Below, piece after piece: positions 42,118 to 51,953 of a DNA stretch of 64,000 nucleotides. The stretch is from Methylocystis bryophila (lineage in GTDB: Bacteria; Pseudomonadota; Alphaproteobacteria; Rhizobiales; Beijerinckiaceae). The stretch covers positions 1,240,001-1,304,000 of the forward strand of contig NZ_AP027149.1 of assembly GCF_027925445.1 (NCBI RefSeq), read 5' to 3'. Numbering within the stretch: the stretch's first letter is position 1; every line of letters starts with the position of its first letter. The notes below the pieces were generated by a model that was not told the origin of the DNA, made no database searches, and saw nothing but the letters and a program-made list of their open reading frames with translations. Made by a program: the position numbers and the translations under genes.

Positions 42118-45100
42118 TTACATGCCCGATAATTTGCGCCGGTTGGACGTTGCGCGCGCCGCCGGCGCGTCGGACTGCTTGTCTGACGGGTTGAGCGATG
42201 GCGCCGTGCTCCGTGGCGGCTCTGTCTCGTTGGCGTCTCGCGCGCGTTCCTTGGGCTTGAACGCCTCGGCCATCGACTTGCCGGCGGCGAGGTCGCGCGC
42301 GTCGAGTCGCGTGGCCACCTCGTCCCGCTTCTTGGCAGCCTCGGCGTCTCCTTGAGAGGCCGCGACGGAGAACCACATGTAGGCTTGCACCAAATTCTCC
42401 TCGACGCCCGTGCCGCGCGCATAAAGGACCGCGAGGTTGAACTGGCTGTCGCGCACGCCGAGTTCTGCGGCCTTGCGGAACCAACCGGCGGCGGAGACGT
42501 AATCGGGCCAACCGTCGCCATTTTCTACAAAGAGCACGCCGAGATTGTGCATGGCGCGGGCGTTTCCGGCGTTGGCGGCCTTTTCATAAAGGCTGCGGGC
42601 GCGCCCGAGGTCTCTCTCGACCGACACGCCCTTCTCGTAAAGCGAGCCGAGCCGATATTGCGCGAGCGCGAGGCCCTGATCAGCCGATTTGGCGAACCAC
42701 TGCGCAGCGAGCTGCGGATCTCGCGCCAAGCCGCCGCGGCCCTCGGCATAGCGGAGGCCGAGCTCGAACTGCGCTTTGGCGTCGCCGCGCAGCGCCTGCG
42801 CTTGCAGCAACGCCGGATCCAGCGGCAAGCTTGCCGGCGCCTTTTCGATCGCGCCGACCGGAGTCGTGTCCAATCGCTCGGCCGCGGCGCTTTTGCGCTC
42901 GGCCTTAGCGGCCGGCCCGTCGCCTGTGGCTTCTTTCGCGTTTTCGACTGCTGTTCCGTTGCTCGCAGATTTCGTGTCCGTCCTGTTCAGTTCCGGTAGG
43001 CTGAACTGTTTGGCGGGAGGCGGCGAAGCATTCAGCGCAAACTTTTGGGCGGCGCCGACGTCGGCTCCGATCGCCTTGGCATCGAGAGCGGAGACGTTCT
43101 GTGTCTGATCAAGGACTGCACGGCCGATCGGCGCCGCCGCGGCGATGAGCGCGACACCCGTCAAGCCCGCAATAAGGAGCTTCTTGCGATTTGACACAGG
43201 GACGGGCGGCTGAGGACCGGTATCGGAATTACAGTTCGCGGCGAGCTCCCTGATTGTGATTTTGCGGTCCCGTGGCGGGATCCCGCCCGCGCTGGCGCGC
43301 TCCGCCGCTCGGCGAGCAGCGGCGATGAACTCCGTCTGCTGTCTCAATTCGAGATCGACGCCGCTGGGGCGGGCCGAGCTCGGCGCGCCAATCCCGCCGG
43401 AATCCGAATCGGTTACGACCTGGAGCCCTTGTCCCCACCGTGGCGTCGCGTAAACGACCGGCAAGCGCGGCTCCTCCGGCGCTTCAGCGAGCGCGCTCTC
43501 GCCGCATTCCTCCTCGCCGCATTCCTCCTGGGCGCCTTCCGACGTCGCGCTCCAAAAGCTCTGTCCTTGCGACTCGCCATCCGGCGACTCCGAGCGCCTA
43601 TCTTCATGACCCGAGGGGAGGGCCGCGACGCGTTCGGGCGCATCCTGCGCGACCGTCTCCGCTTCGCGCCCGCGCTCCGGCGCTTCGCGACGCTCGTCGC
43701 TCTCGAGCTCTTGGCGCGCACAAGGCGCCTCGCCGCTTATCGAGCCCTCCGTCTCCGCCGCAGCGTTGGCGCGAGAAATCTCAATTTTTTCGCACAGCTC
43801 GGTGATCTTGCTTTCGATGGCGGCGAGCGCCGCGCTGTCGATGAGCGAGCGGTCGAGCCGCGTCGAAAGCTGCCGCACCTGCTCGCTCAGACCGTTGATC
43901 GCCGCCGAGTCCGCGCCCGGACCGAAGGCCTCCGCGCTTCGATTGGCGAGTTGCTCTAGGAGCGCGGAAAGCTGCGCCTTGTGCGTATCGTCCTTGTGGC
44001 GTCGCGTGCTCTCGTCGATCTGCTTCGCGAGCGCGCGCTGCATGACGTCGAGCCGCGTGGCGATTTCACCAAAACGATTTTCCTCGCGCGGCTTTACCTT
44101 CGCCAACAGCTCTTCGAGCTTTTTAGCGAAAGCTCCTTCGCTCAGGCGATCGAGCTTCTCGTCAAGGCGATCCACCTTGCCTTCCAACGAGGCGACGGCG
44201 ACCGGGGCCGCGCTTGCGGAGAGGGCCTGATCGACCTTTTTGGCGAGATCGCCGAGCAGTCCTTCGAGCGCGGCCACATGGGGGGGCGTCTGCGCGATCC
44301 CTTGATCGATGCGTTGCGCCAGCGACTGGTGCATCTCGTCGATACGCGCGCCGAGCTCGTCGAGCCGGTCGCCGTCAAACCGGGCGAGCGCCTCCTCCAG
44401 CCTGTCGGAAAGCCGGTCGAGCCTTTGATTGAAGGCGCCAAGACCCGTTTCGGCGGACAAGATTGCTCGAATAGCCTTCGCCGCGTCGACCAGCTCGGAC
44501 GAGCCTTCGCCTGCGAAGGACGGCGCCGGAGTCAGCTTGTCCACGCGGATCGTCAGATCGCGCACGCGCGTTTCGATCTGTTCTTGTGGAAGCGGACGCG
44601 CGGCCAGCGCGGAGAGCGCCGATTTGATTTCGGCGGCGCAGCGAGCAAGTTCCTGCAGAGCAGCCGCGTCCGCGTCGCCGGCGGTCTCGAGTCGATCCAG
44701 GCGGTCGGCCATCGCGCGCACGTCGGCGTCGAGCTCACGCATATGGGGGCGCGGATCGAGGTTCTCGATCACCGCGCGCAGCTCGCCCGCGATTCTTTCG
44801 GCCGGCGCGAGCGCCTGGTCCTCGACGCCCTTCGCGCGCTGGGCGCCGACGCGCTCTGCGAGGTCGCTGAGGGCGCGATCAATCGCTTCGACCGACGCGC
44901 GTGAGGCAAGCTCCCCGACGCCCCGCGACAGGCCGCGGATCTCCTCGCGCAGCCCGTCGACTTGAAGCATGATGTGGCGTTCGCGCTCGGCGCTGTTGTC
45001 GAGATCGCCGCGAAGAGAGTCAAGCTGGCGCGTGAGCGCCTCCATTTCGGCGCGCATTTCGTTGGAGCGGGCCGAGAGCGCCGGATAGGATTTGCCGATC

Positions 45101-46053
45101 GCGTCATCGAGCTGGCGTCGCAGCCCGACAATCTCATCCAGAGCGCGATGCGAAAAAGTCACGTTTTCCGCGTTCAGGAGATTCCGCCTGAACGCAGCGT
45201 GATCTAGCCGCTCACTCGAACGGTCAGGTTGAGCTTCCTGGCCGCCGAGCATCGCTTCGACTCTTTTCGCCAGGACTGCGATCTTTCGCTCGATCTCTTC
45301 GAGAGGCTGCGCGCCGCTCTCGCCGGCGGCCCGAACGCGCGGCTCATCCGAGCCTCTATCGTCGGCATGGGCGTCCGCATCCAGGGCGCGCCGCCTACGC
45401 GTGACCTCGAGTATGGCGTCGGCGAGCGGAAGCGCCACGATGGCGGACTCGGACTGGGCGCGAGGCGTTTCCGGCGTGTCAGAGCGCGGGGCCTCTTTCT
45501 CGGGAGAGCCGGCGAGATCTTTTGGCGAGCGCTCGGAATCGTCGCCGCCCGCATCGAATTGTGGAGCAAGTTGCTGGTCCGGCGCGGTGGATGGCGCCGC
45601 GGACTGCGCGCGATTTGGCCGCTGTTCGCCCGCCGACGGGGCCAGATCATCCTCGATCAGCTCGGCGACAATCGTCTCGAGCGCCCTCGCGGTTCGTCGC
45701 TCGCTGGCGTTGATGCTGCGGCTCAGCGCGTCGAGCGCTTGATCCAGGCGGACGCTATTTCGTCTCTCGTCGACGAGCTGCGCGATCTTCTGGAGGGCTC
45801 GCGTATTGTGCCGCTCGTTCGTGGCGAAGCGTCGCGTGCGATGCGGGGAGTCTTCAGAGGAATCGTCGCCCTCGTCCGAGACCGGGAGCCCTTTCGCGTC
45901 GTTTTCGAGGAGGAAATCGTCTTCCGTTTTTTCATCATCGAAGTCGCGTGACGCGTCGCCGCGGCGATCCTTCGCCCTCACAACCCGGGTGCGGGCGGCG
46001 CTCGACAAGCTCTGGATTTCTGCTCTGAGTTGTTTGTAATTCGGCTTATTCAT
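42118..46053 (-). CDS. PodJ-like polar scaffold with Sel1 repeats
   Basis: There are 1311 residues from the ATG at 46053. Residues 1 to about 950 are cytoplasmic, highly charged and mostly coiled coil with heptads (for example LDRLSDRLEEALARFDGDRL). A membrane helix (about 954-975, LLIAGLTGVALIAAAAPIG) leads to a periplasmic linker and four or five Sel1 units (about 1084-1230, such as LGLRYAEGRGGLARDPQLAA). This is the layout of PodJ, the polarity factor of Caulobacter and rhizobia, but no peptidoglycan-binding domain is seen. Residues about 283-304 are encoded by a palindromic repeat. Confidence 0.75.
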   Translation of the reverse strand: MNKPNYKQLRAEIQSLSSAARTRVVRAKDRRGDASRDFDDEKTEDDFLLENDAKGLPVSDEGDDSSEDSPHRTRRFATNERHNTRALQKIAQLVDERRNSVRLDQALDALSRSINASERRTARALETIVAELIEDDLAPSAGEQRPNRAQSAAPSTAPDQQLAPQFDAGGDDSERSPKDLAGSPEKEAPRSDTPETPRAQSESAIVALPLADAILEVTRRRRALDADAHADDRGSDEPRVRAAGESGAQPLEEIERKIAVLAKRVEAMLGGQEAQPDRSSERLDHAAFRRNLLNAENVTFSHRALDEIVGLRRQLDDAIGKSYPALSARSNEMRAEMEALTRQLDSLRGDLDNSAERERHIMLQVDGLREEIRGLSRGVGELASRASVEAIDRALSDLAERVGAQRAKGVEDQALAPAERIAGELRAVIENLDPRPHMRELDADVRAMADRLDRLETAGDADAAALQELARCAAEIKSALSALAARPLPQEQIETRVRDLTIRVDKLTPAPSFAGEGSSELVDAAKAIRAILSAETGLGAFNQRLDRLSDRLEEALARFDGDRLDELGARIDEMHQSLAQRIDQGIAQTPPHVAALEGLLGDLAKKVDQALSASAAPVAVASLEGKVDRLDEKLDRLSEGAFAKKLEELLAKVKPREENRFGEIATRLDVMQRALAKQIDESTRRHKDDTHKAQLSALLEQLANRSAEAFGPGADSAAINGLSEQVRQLSTRLDRSLIDSAALAAIESKITELCEKIEISRANAAAETEGSISGEAPCARQELESDERREAPERGREAETVAQDAPERVAALPSGHEDRRSESPDGESQGQSFWSATSEGAQEECGEEECGESALAEAPEEPRLPVVYATPRWGQGLQVVTDSDSGGIGAPSSARPSGVDLELRQQTEFIAAARRAAERASAGGIPPRDRKITIRELAANCNSDTGPQPPVPVSNRKKLLIAGLTGVALIAAAAPIGRAVLDQTQNVSALDAKAIGADVGAAQKFALNASPPPAKQFSLPELNRTDTKSASNGTAVENAKEATGDGPAAKAERKSAAAERLDTTPVGAIEKAPASLPLDPALLQAQALRGDAKAQFELGLRYAEGRGGLARDPQLAAQWFAKSADQGLALAQYRLGSLYEKGVSVERDLGRARSLYEKAANAGNARAMHNLGVLFVENGDGWPDYVSAAGWFRKAAELGVRDSQFNLAVLYARGTGVEENLVQAYMWFSVAASQGDAEAAKKRDEVATRLDARDLAAGKSMAEAFKPKERARDANETEPPRSTAPSLNPSDKQSDAPAARATSNRRKLSGM
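45141..45206 (-). repeat. Palindromic element read in frame inside the podJ-like gene
   Basis: On the minus strand the element reads GATCACGCTGCGTTCAGGCG and continues through a paired arm (CTCCTGAACGC) to TTTTTCGCATCGCGCTC. The first part matches 35922-35940 and the last part matches the end of the same intergenic element near 36010-36027, with the middle deleted. In the gene it encodes DHAAFRRNLLNAENVTFSHR, with no frame change. It starts at CTAG (45203-45206), the same edge as other copies. Confidence 0.8.
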
Positions 46054-46416
46054 CGGAGCTTCCAGCGAATCCCGGCGAGCCGGCGAGAGGCAGTCGTCTG
46101 GGGGGACTGACATGGGCGCGAGCGAATCGCCCGGAACGCACGGCCGGAGAGGGGCCGTTGGCGGCGATTTTCCGACGAACATGGTAAAAACGCCGTTAAC
46201 CAGGGGACAAAGCGCTGATCCAAAGGCCGCGCGACTCCTCCCGGCAGAATCGCCGCCCGACCGGAAGCGCGCGCGGCCTCCACCCCGAGGAGACGGCCCA
46301 GCTATTGCGCGAACCCTGCGTCGTCTCTAGGTAACGTGTTGCGTTCATTGTGCGACTGGGAGTGCGTAGCGGGACATCGTCCCGCGTCTCCACCCGAGGG
46401 ATGAGCGGAGAGCGCG
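46054..46416. promoter_or_regulatory. Divergent control region, podJ-like gene and fadE-like gene
   Basis: About 360 bases between divergent genes. GCGGGAC-ATC-GTCCCGC (46369-46385) is a perfect 7-bp hairpin placed 32 bases before the acyl-CoA dehydrogenase start and could be an operator or a leader hairpin. No FadR- or PsrA-like site is obvious to me. I see no gene in the stretch. Confidence 0.4.
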
Positions 46417-48207
46417 ATGTCGACATACAAGGCCCCTGTCGAAGAGGCGGTATTTCTTCTCGAGGACGTATTAGGCTTCAGCAGTTACGGCCAGCTTCCA
46501 GGCTTCGCCGAGGTCAGCGGCGACGTGCTCGCGCAAATCCTCGAGGAGGCCGGGCGTCTTAGCGAAAAGGTCCTGCATCCCCTCAACGCATTGGGCGATC
46601 TTGCCGGCTGCCGGCGCGCGGAGGACGGCTCCGTCGCCACGCCCAAAGGTTTCATCGACGCCTATCGCGCTGTCGCGGACGGCGGTTGGATCGGACTCTC
46701 CGTTCCGACCGAATTCGGCGGCCAGGGTCTTCCCTATGTGCTGACTGCGCTCACCAATGAATTCGCGTCCTCGGCCAATATGGCTTTCGCCATGTATTTC
46801 GGGCTGAGCCAGGGGGCGATGGCGGCGCTGCTGCGGCATGGGAGCGACGCGCAGAAGCAGCTCAGCCTGCCCAAAATGGTGACCGGCGCTTGGAGCGGCA
46901 CGATGAACCTGACCGAGCCGCAATGCGGCACGGATCTCGGCCTGCTCACGACGAAAGCTACGCCCAATCCGGACGGAAGCTTTTCGCTGACGGGCCAAAA
47001 AATCTACATATCGGCGGGCGAGCACGATCTTTCCGAGAATATCGTGCATCTGGCGCTCGCCCGTATCGAGGGCGCGCCCGCGGGCGTGAAGGGAATCTCC
47101 CTGTTTCTCGCGCCCAAATTCTTGATCAATCCAGATGGCTCGCTTGGGCCCCGCAACAAGCTTTCCTGCGGCTCGATCGAGCATAAGATGGGCATTCACG
47201 GCAACGCCACCTGCGTGATGAACTACGAGGGCGCGCGCGCGGAGCTCGTCGGCGAGCCCAACCGGGGGCTTAATGCGATGTTCGTGATGATGAACGAGGC
47301 GCGTCTCGGCGTCGCGAATCAGGGCCTGGGCCTTTCGGAGATCGCCTATCAAAATGCGGCCGACTACGCGCGCGAGCGTCTGCAGGGGCGTTCGCTTTCG
47401 GGACCGAAAAACCCGGCAGGAAAGGCCGATCCCATCATCGTGCATCCCGACGTGCGCCGGATGCTGCTCGAGATCAAATGCTTCAACCAGGCGGCGCGCG
47501 CGCTGTCGCTTAGCGTCGCGCTCGACAGCGATGTGGCGCATCGCTCGCACGACCCCGCAGCGCGGCAGGCGGCGGAAGATCGGCTCGGTCTGCTCACGCC
47601 TGTGCTGAAGTGCTTCTTTACGGAGCGCGGATTCGAGAACGCCGTCAAGGCGCAGCAGGTGTTCGGCGGCATGGGCTACATCGTCGAGACCGGCGTGGAG
47701 CAATTCGTCCGCGACGCTCGCATCACGATGATTTATGAAGGCGCAAACGGCATTCAGGCGCTTGATCTTGTCGGACGCAAGCTCCCCAAGGACGGCGGGC
47801 GCGCCATTTCCGCCTATCTGAAAGAATTGCAGAGCTTCATCGGGTCGAACGAGGCGCCGGAGCTTGCGCCCTTCGTCAAGCCGCTGCAGACGGCCGTCGG
47901 CGATTTGCAGAAAGCGACGCTGTGGCTGATGCAGAACGCCCTGACCAAGCCCGACAACGCCGGCGCGGCCTCGATGGACTATCTGCATCTTTTCGCGCTG
48001 GTCGCGCTCGGTCACGCCTCGGCGCGAATCGCCAAGGCGGCGCTCGAGAAGAAAGCGCGTGAGCCGCAAACGGCGAGGGCGATGGAGGCCAAGCTCATTG
48101 CCGCGAAATTCTTCATGGAGCGGATGCTGCCGGAGACGGGGTTTCGGCTCGCCCGGCTTTCGACGGGCGCCGACACGATGATGTCGCTCGAAGCGGAGAT
48201 GTTTTAG
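46417..48207 (+). CDS. Acyl-CoA dehydrogenase (FadE type)
   Basis: The flavoprotein catalyses the first step of beta-oxidation. There are 596 residues, long like the bacterial FadE/AcdA-type group with an extra C-terminal helical domain. GTMNLTEPQCGTDLGLLTTK and YISAGEHDLSENIVHLALAR form the FAD and substrate site. The catalytic Glu region is VFGGMGYIVETGVEQFVRDA followed by ITMIYEGANGIQALDLVGRK. GGAGAG precedes the ATG. A thiolase and a FadB-like gene follow. Confidence 0.93.
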   Translation: MSTYKAPVEEAVFLLEDVLGFSSYGQLPGFAEVSGDVLAQILEEAGRLSEKVLHPLNALGDLAGCRRAEDGSVATPKGFIDAYRAVADGGWIGLSVPTEFGGQGLPYVLTALTNEFASSANMAFAMYFGLSQGAMAALLRHGSDAQKQLSLPKMVTGAWSGTMNLTEPQCGTDLGLLTTKATPNPDGSFSLTGQKIYISAGEHDLSENIVHLALARIEGAPAGVKGISLFLAPKFLINPDGSLGPRNKLSCGSIEHKMGIHGNATCVMNYEGARAELVGEPNRGLNAMFVMMNEARLGVANQGLGLSEIAYQNAADYARERLQGRSLSGPKNPAGKADPIIVHPDVRRMLLEIKCFNQAARALSLSVALDSDVAHRSHDPAARQAAEDRLGLLTPVLKCFFTERGFENAVKAQQVFGGMGYIVETGVEQFVRDARITMIYEGANGIQALDLVGRKLPKDGGRAISAYLKELQSFIGSNEAPELAPFVKPLQTAVGDLQKATLWLMQNALTKPDNAGAASMDYLHLFALVALGHASARIAKAALEKKAREPQTARAMEAKLIAAKFFMERMLPETGFRLARLSTGADTMMSLEAEMF

Positions 48208-48221
48208 GCGTGAAGGGCAAG

Positions 48222-48296
48222 TTGGCAGTAGGCAGTAGAACGGCGCACCCTCGACTTCCTACCGCCTAATCCCTACTTCCGATTGCCTACTGCCAA
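48222..48296. repeat. Inverted repeat between fadE- and fadA-like genes
   Basis: TTGGCAGTAGGCA (48222-48234) is the exact complement of TGCCTACTGCCAA (48284-48296), with 49 bases between. Related short repeats (GCAGTAGGCAGTAG) extend the arms. This wording is a known kind of Hyphomicrobiales intergenic repeat. The right arm ends just before the thiolase ribosome site and could hide it in a folded message. Confidence 0.7.
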
Positions 48297-48305
48297 GGAG
48301 ACGCG

Positions 48306-49514
48306 ATGACGGACGCTTACATCTATGACGCCGTGCGCACGCCGCGTGGGCGCGGCAAGGTCGACGGGTCGCTGCATGAGGTCTCGACCTTGGGGATCGC
48401 GGTGACGGCGCTGGCGGCGATCAAGTCGCGCAACGGTCTCGCCGGCTCCGAGGTCGACGATGTCGTGTTTGGCTGCGTCGATCCGGTCGGCGAGGCTGGG
48501 GGAGACATAGCGCGCGCCGGCGCGCTCGCCGCGGGCTTTGGCGACAAGGTTCCCGGCGTGCAGATCAACCGCTTTTGCGCATCCGGGCTCGACGCCGTGA
48601 ATTTCGCGGCGGCGGAGATCATGTCGGGTCAGCACGAGCTGACGATCGGCGGCGGCGTCGAGAGCATGAGCCGCGTCGGCATCGGCGCCTCGGGCGGCGC
48701 CTGGCCGGTGGATCCAGCGATCGCCATTCCTTCCTACTTCATGCCGCAGGGCGTCTCGGCCGATCTCATCGCGACCAAATATGGTTTCTCGCGCGACGAC
48801 GTGGACGCTTATGCAGTGCAGTCGCAGAAGCGCGCGGCGCGCGCTTGGGAGGAGAAGCGCTTCGCGCGCTCGATCGCGCCGGTCAAGGATGTGAACGGCC
48901 TCACGATCCTCGATCGTGACGAGCACATGCGTCCCGAGACCGACATGCAGGGGCTCGCTTCGCTGAAACCTTCCTTCGTGATGCTCGCCGAGATGGGCGG
49001 CTTCGATGCGGTGGCGATCCAGGCCCATCCCGAGATCGAGGCGGTGAACCATGTGCATCACGCCGGCAATTCGTCGGGCATCGTCGACGGCGCAGCGGCC
49101 GTGCTGGTCGGCTCCAGGGAGGCCGGTCAGCGCTTGGGCGTCAAGCCGCGCGCGAAGATTCGCGCCTTCGCCAATATCGGCTCGGAACCTGCGATGATGC
49201 TGACGGGACCGATGGACGTGACGCGCAAGCTGCTCGCCCGCGCCAAGATGAGGCTCGCGGACATCGAGCTCTTCGAGGTCAACGAGGCCTTCGCCGCCGT
49301 GGTGTTGCGTTATCTGCAGGCCTTCGATCTCGACCCCGAGAAGGTTAACGTCAATGGCGGGGCGATCGCGCTCGGTCATCCGCTCGGCGCGACGGGCGCG
49401 ATGCTGCTCGGGACCGCGCTCGACGAATTGGAGCGCAGCGGCAAAAGCGTCGCGCTCGTGACGCTCTGCATTGGCGCGGGCATGGGGACGGCGACGATCA
49501 TAGAGAGGGTGTGA
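48306..49514 (+). CDS. Acetyl-CoA C-acyltransferase (thiolase)
   Basis: The last enzyme of the beta-oxidation cycle. There are 402 residues. The nucleophile Cys is in INRFCASGLDAVNFAAAEIM, GGGVESMSRVGIGASGG follows, NEAFAAVVLRYLQAFDL holds the Asn, and GGAIALGHPLGATGAML with TLCIGAGMGTATIIERV gives the catalytic His and second Cys. AAGGAGA precedes the ATG. Regular start, no break. Confidence 0.95.
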   Translation: MTDAYIYDAVRTPRGRGKVDGSLHEVSTLGIAVTALAAIKSRNGLAGSEVDDVVFGCVDPVGEAGGDIARAGALAAGFGDKVPGVQINRFCASGLDAVNFAAAEIMSGQHELTIGGGVESMSRVGIGASGGAWPVDPAIAIPSYFMPQGVSADLIATKYGFSRDDVDAYAVQSQKRAARAWEEKRFARSIAPVKDVNGLTILDRDEHMRPETDMQGLASLKPSFVMLAEMGGFDAVAIQAHPEIEAVNHVHHAGNSSGIVDGAAAVLVGSREAGQRLGVKPRAKIRAFANIGSEPAMMLTGPMDVTRKLLARAKMRLADIELFEVNEAFAAVVLRYLQAFDLDPEKVNVNGGAIALGHPLGATGAMLLGTALDELERSGKSVALVTLCIGAGMGTATIIERV

Positions 49515-49533
49515 GGGGTCGCTACTGCTGCGC

Positions 49534-49641
49534 CCTTCGAGACGCGTCCTGCGGGCGCTCCTCAGGGCGAGGGGTCTGGCAAACGGCTTGAAGCCCCTCA
49601 ACCCTCATCCTGAGGAGCGCCCGCAGGGCGCGTCTCGAAGG
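49534..49641. repeat. Large inverted repeat after the thiolase gene
   Basis: Two 40-base arms (49534-49573 and 49602-49641) pair with few mismatches. Each includes CCTTCGAGACGCG and GCGGGCGCTCCTCAGG or their complements. The loop is 28 bases. It is a class of alphaproteobacterial intergenic palindrome. It would form a very stable RNA stem between the thiolase and fadB-like genes and may separate their expression. Confidence 0.8.
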
Positions 49642-49721
49642 ATGAGACATAAACGCAAGAAGCATCCGGTCAACGACGCGCGCCAATTCGGTCTTTCGAC
49701 AAAATTTAGCTGGAGCACCCC

Positions 49722-51908
49722 ATGAACCTCCAAAACTTCCGCTTCGATGTGGGCGCCGATGGCGTCGCTCTTCTCACCTGGGACATGCCGGGGCGCTCGA
49801 TGAACGTCATCACCGAGGAGGTGATGAGCGAGCTCGCGCAGGTCGTTGAAAAGGTTGCGGCGGATGCGGCGATCAAGGGCTGCGTGATTGCATCTGGCAA
49901 GAACGCCTTTTCGGGCGGCGCCGATCTCTCGATGCTGCAGAAGAGTCGCGCGGCGCATGGCAAGGCGCTCGGCGAAAAGGGTGCGGAAGAAGCCAACAGG
50001 CTCTTCTTCGAGAGCGCGCGCAAGCTATCGCAGCTTTATCGCCGCCTGGAGACCTGCGGCAAGCCTTTCGCCATCGCCATTCACGGCGTCTGCTTAGGTG
50101 GCGCCTTCGAGCTCGCGCTCGCTTGCCACCATCGCGTGCTCGCCGACGACGACAAGACCAAGGTCGGGCTGCCCGAGGTCAAGGTCGGGCTGTTTCCAGG
50201 CGCCGGCGGAACGCAGCGCGTGGCGCGGATAATGCCGACCGGCGATGCGCTGCAATTCCTGTTCAAGGGCGAGCAGCTGTCGGGCAAGGCCGCGAAGGCC
50301 GCTGGGCTCGCGCAGGAGCTCGCGCCCCAGAGCGAGATCGTGAGCCGCGCCAAGGATTGGATCTTGGGCGGCGGCAAGGCGATCGCGCCCTGGGATCAGA
50401 AGGACTTCAAGCCGCCGTCCGGACGCATCTTCTCGCCCGGCGGCATGATGATCTGGATGCCAGCCAATGCGATCTATCGGCGCGAGACCTACGACAATTA
50501 TCCCGCCGTGAAGGCCATTCTCCATTGCGTCTACGAAGGCCTGCAACTGCCCATCGATCAGGGGCTGACGGTCGAGGCGCGCTGGTTCGCTCACATCCTG
50601 CGCTCGAAGGAGGCGGCGGCGATGATCCGCTCGCTCTTCCTCTCCAAGAACGAACTCGACAAAGGCGCGAGACGCCCCAAGGACGAGCCGCCGACGCAGC
50701 TCAAGAAGATCGGCGTTCTCGGCGCGGGCTTCATGGGCGCGGGCGTGGGCTATGTCTCGGCGTTGAACGGTCTCGAGGTCGTGCTGATCGATCGCGACCA
50801 AGAGAGCGCCGACAAGGGCAAGGCTACGATCGACAAGCTCATCTCCGGCCAGGTCTCGCGCGGCAAGGCGACCGCGAGCGCCAAGGAGGCGCTGCTAGCG
50901 CGCGTCGAGGCGACGCCCGACTATGAGAGGCTGAAGGGCTGCGATCTCATCCTCGAAGCCGTGTTCGAGGATCGCGCGGTTAAGGCGGAGGCCACGAAAC
51001 GCGCGCAAGCCGCCGTCGGGCCCGATGTCGTCTTCGCCTCCAACACCTCGACGCTGCCGATCACCTCGCTCGCCGAGACCTCGCTGAAGCCGGAGAATTT
51101 CATCGGCGTGCATTTCTTTTCGCCGGTCGAGAAGATGCTGCTCGTCGAGATCATTCTGGGCGAGAAGACGAGCGACAAGGCGCTCGCCACCGCGCTGGAC
51201 TTCGTCCGCATGATCAAGAAGACGCCCATCGTGGTCAACGACTCGCGCGGCTTCTTCGCCAATCGCTGCGTGCTGGCCTATGTGCGCGAGGGGCAGACCA
51301 TGCTCGTCGAGGGCGTGCCGCCGGCGATGATCGAGAACGCCGCGCGCATGGCCGGCATGCCGGTTGGGCCGCTGTCGCTCAACGACGAGGTGGGCCTCGA
51401 TCTGGGGTGGAAGATTTTGCAGGCGACGAAGAAGGATCTCGGCGCCGCGGCGGTCGATCCGGCGCAGGAGCGCGTGCTCGGCTTTCTGGTCGAGAAGAAC
51501 GGCCGCTTCGGTCGCAAGAACGGCAAGGGCTTCTACGACTATCCGGCGAGCGGCAAGAAGACGCTCTGGCCGGGCTTGGCGGGGCTCGCCGAAAAGACGC
51601 TCGATCCCGACGCGATCGACGTGAAGGAGCTTGAGCGGCGCTTCCTCGTCGCCCAGGCGGTGGAGGCCGCGCGCACCTTCGCGGAGCATGTCGTGACCGA
51701 TCCGCGCGAGGCGGACGTCGGCTCGATCTTGGGCTTCGGTTTTGCGCCGTTTACGGGCGGCGCGCTCTCCTACATCGACGGCATGGGCCTCAAGGCCTTC
51801 GTCGCGCTCTGCGACACGCTCGCGGCCAAATACGGCCCGCGCTTCGCGCCGCCGCAATTGCTGCGCGACATGGCCCGCGAGGGCGAGACGTTTTATCGCG
51901 CGGCATGA
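49722..51908 (+). CDS. Enoyl-CoA hydratase / 3-hydroxyacyl-CoA dehydrogenase (FadB/FadJ)
   Basis: A bifunctional beta-oxidation enzyme of 728 residues. The hydratase domain (1 to about 200) has ASGKNAFSGGADLSMLQ and KVGLFPGAGGTQRVARIMPT with the catalytic Glu region. The dehydrogenase domain (about 325-510) has IGVLGAGFMGAGVGYVSALN, FASNTSTLPITSLAE and IGVHFFSPVEKMLLVEII with the catalytic His. The C-terminal helical domain (VLAYVREGQTML, GFGFAPFTGGALSYIDGMG) is present. Confidence 0.95.
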   Translation: MNLQNFRFDVGADGVALLTWDMPGRSMNVITEEVMSELAQVVEKVAADAAIKGCVIASGKNAFSGGADLSMLQKSRAAHGKALGEKGAEEANRLFFESARKLSQLYRRLETCGKPFAIAIHGVCLGGAFELALACHHRVLADDDKTKVGLPEVKVGLFPGAGGTQRVARIMPTGDALQFLFKGEQLSGKAAKAAGLAQELAPQSEIVSRAKDWILGGGKAIAPWDQKDFKPPSGRIFSPGGMMIWMPANAIYRRETYDNYPAVKAILHCVYEGLQLPIDQGLTVEARWFAHILRSKEAAAMIRSLFLSKNELDKGARRPKDEPPTQLKKIGVLGAGFMGAGVGYVSALNGLEVVLIDRDQESADKGKATIDKLISGQVSRGKATASAKEALLARVEATPDYERLKGCDLILEAVFEDRAVKAEATKRAQAAVGPDVVFASNTSTLPITSLAETSLKPENFIGVHFFSPVEKMLLVEIILGEKTSDKALATALDFVRMIKKTPIVVNDSRGFFANRCVLAYVREGQTMLVEGVPPAMIENAARMAGMPVGPLSLNDEVGLDLGWKILQATKKDLGAAAVDPAQERVLGFLVEKNGRFGRKNGKGFYDYPASGKKTLWPGLAGLAEKTLDPDAIDVKELERRFLVAQAVEAARTFAEHVVTDPREADVGSILGFGFAPFTGGALSYIDGMGLKAFVALCDTLAAKYGPRFAPPQLLRDMAREGETFYRAA

Positions 51909-51953
51909 GGCGGCTGGATCGGCGGCGAGGCGCAGCAAGCTCTGCGCCTTGTC

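Noticed and set aside
46471..49601. Long minus-strand open frames opposite the acyl-CoA dehydrogenase and thiolase genes
   Set aside because: The plus-strand genes have catalytic motifs and ribosome sites. The reverse frames have neither.
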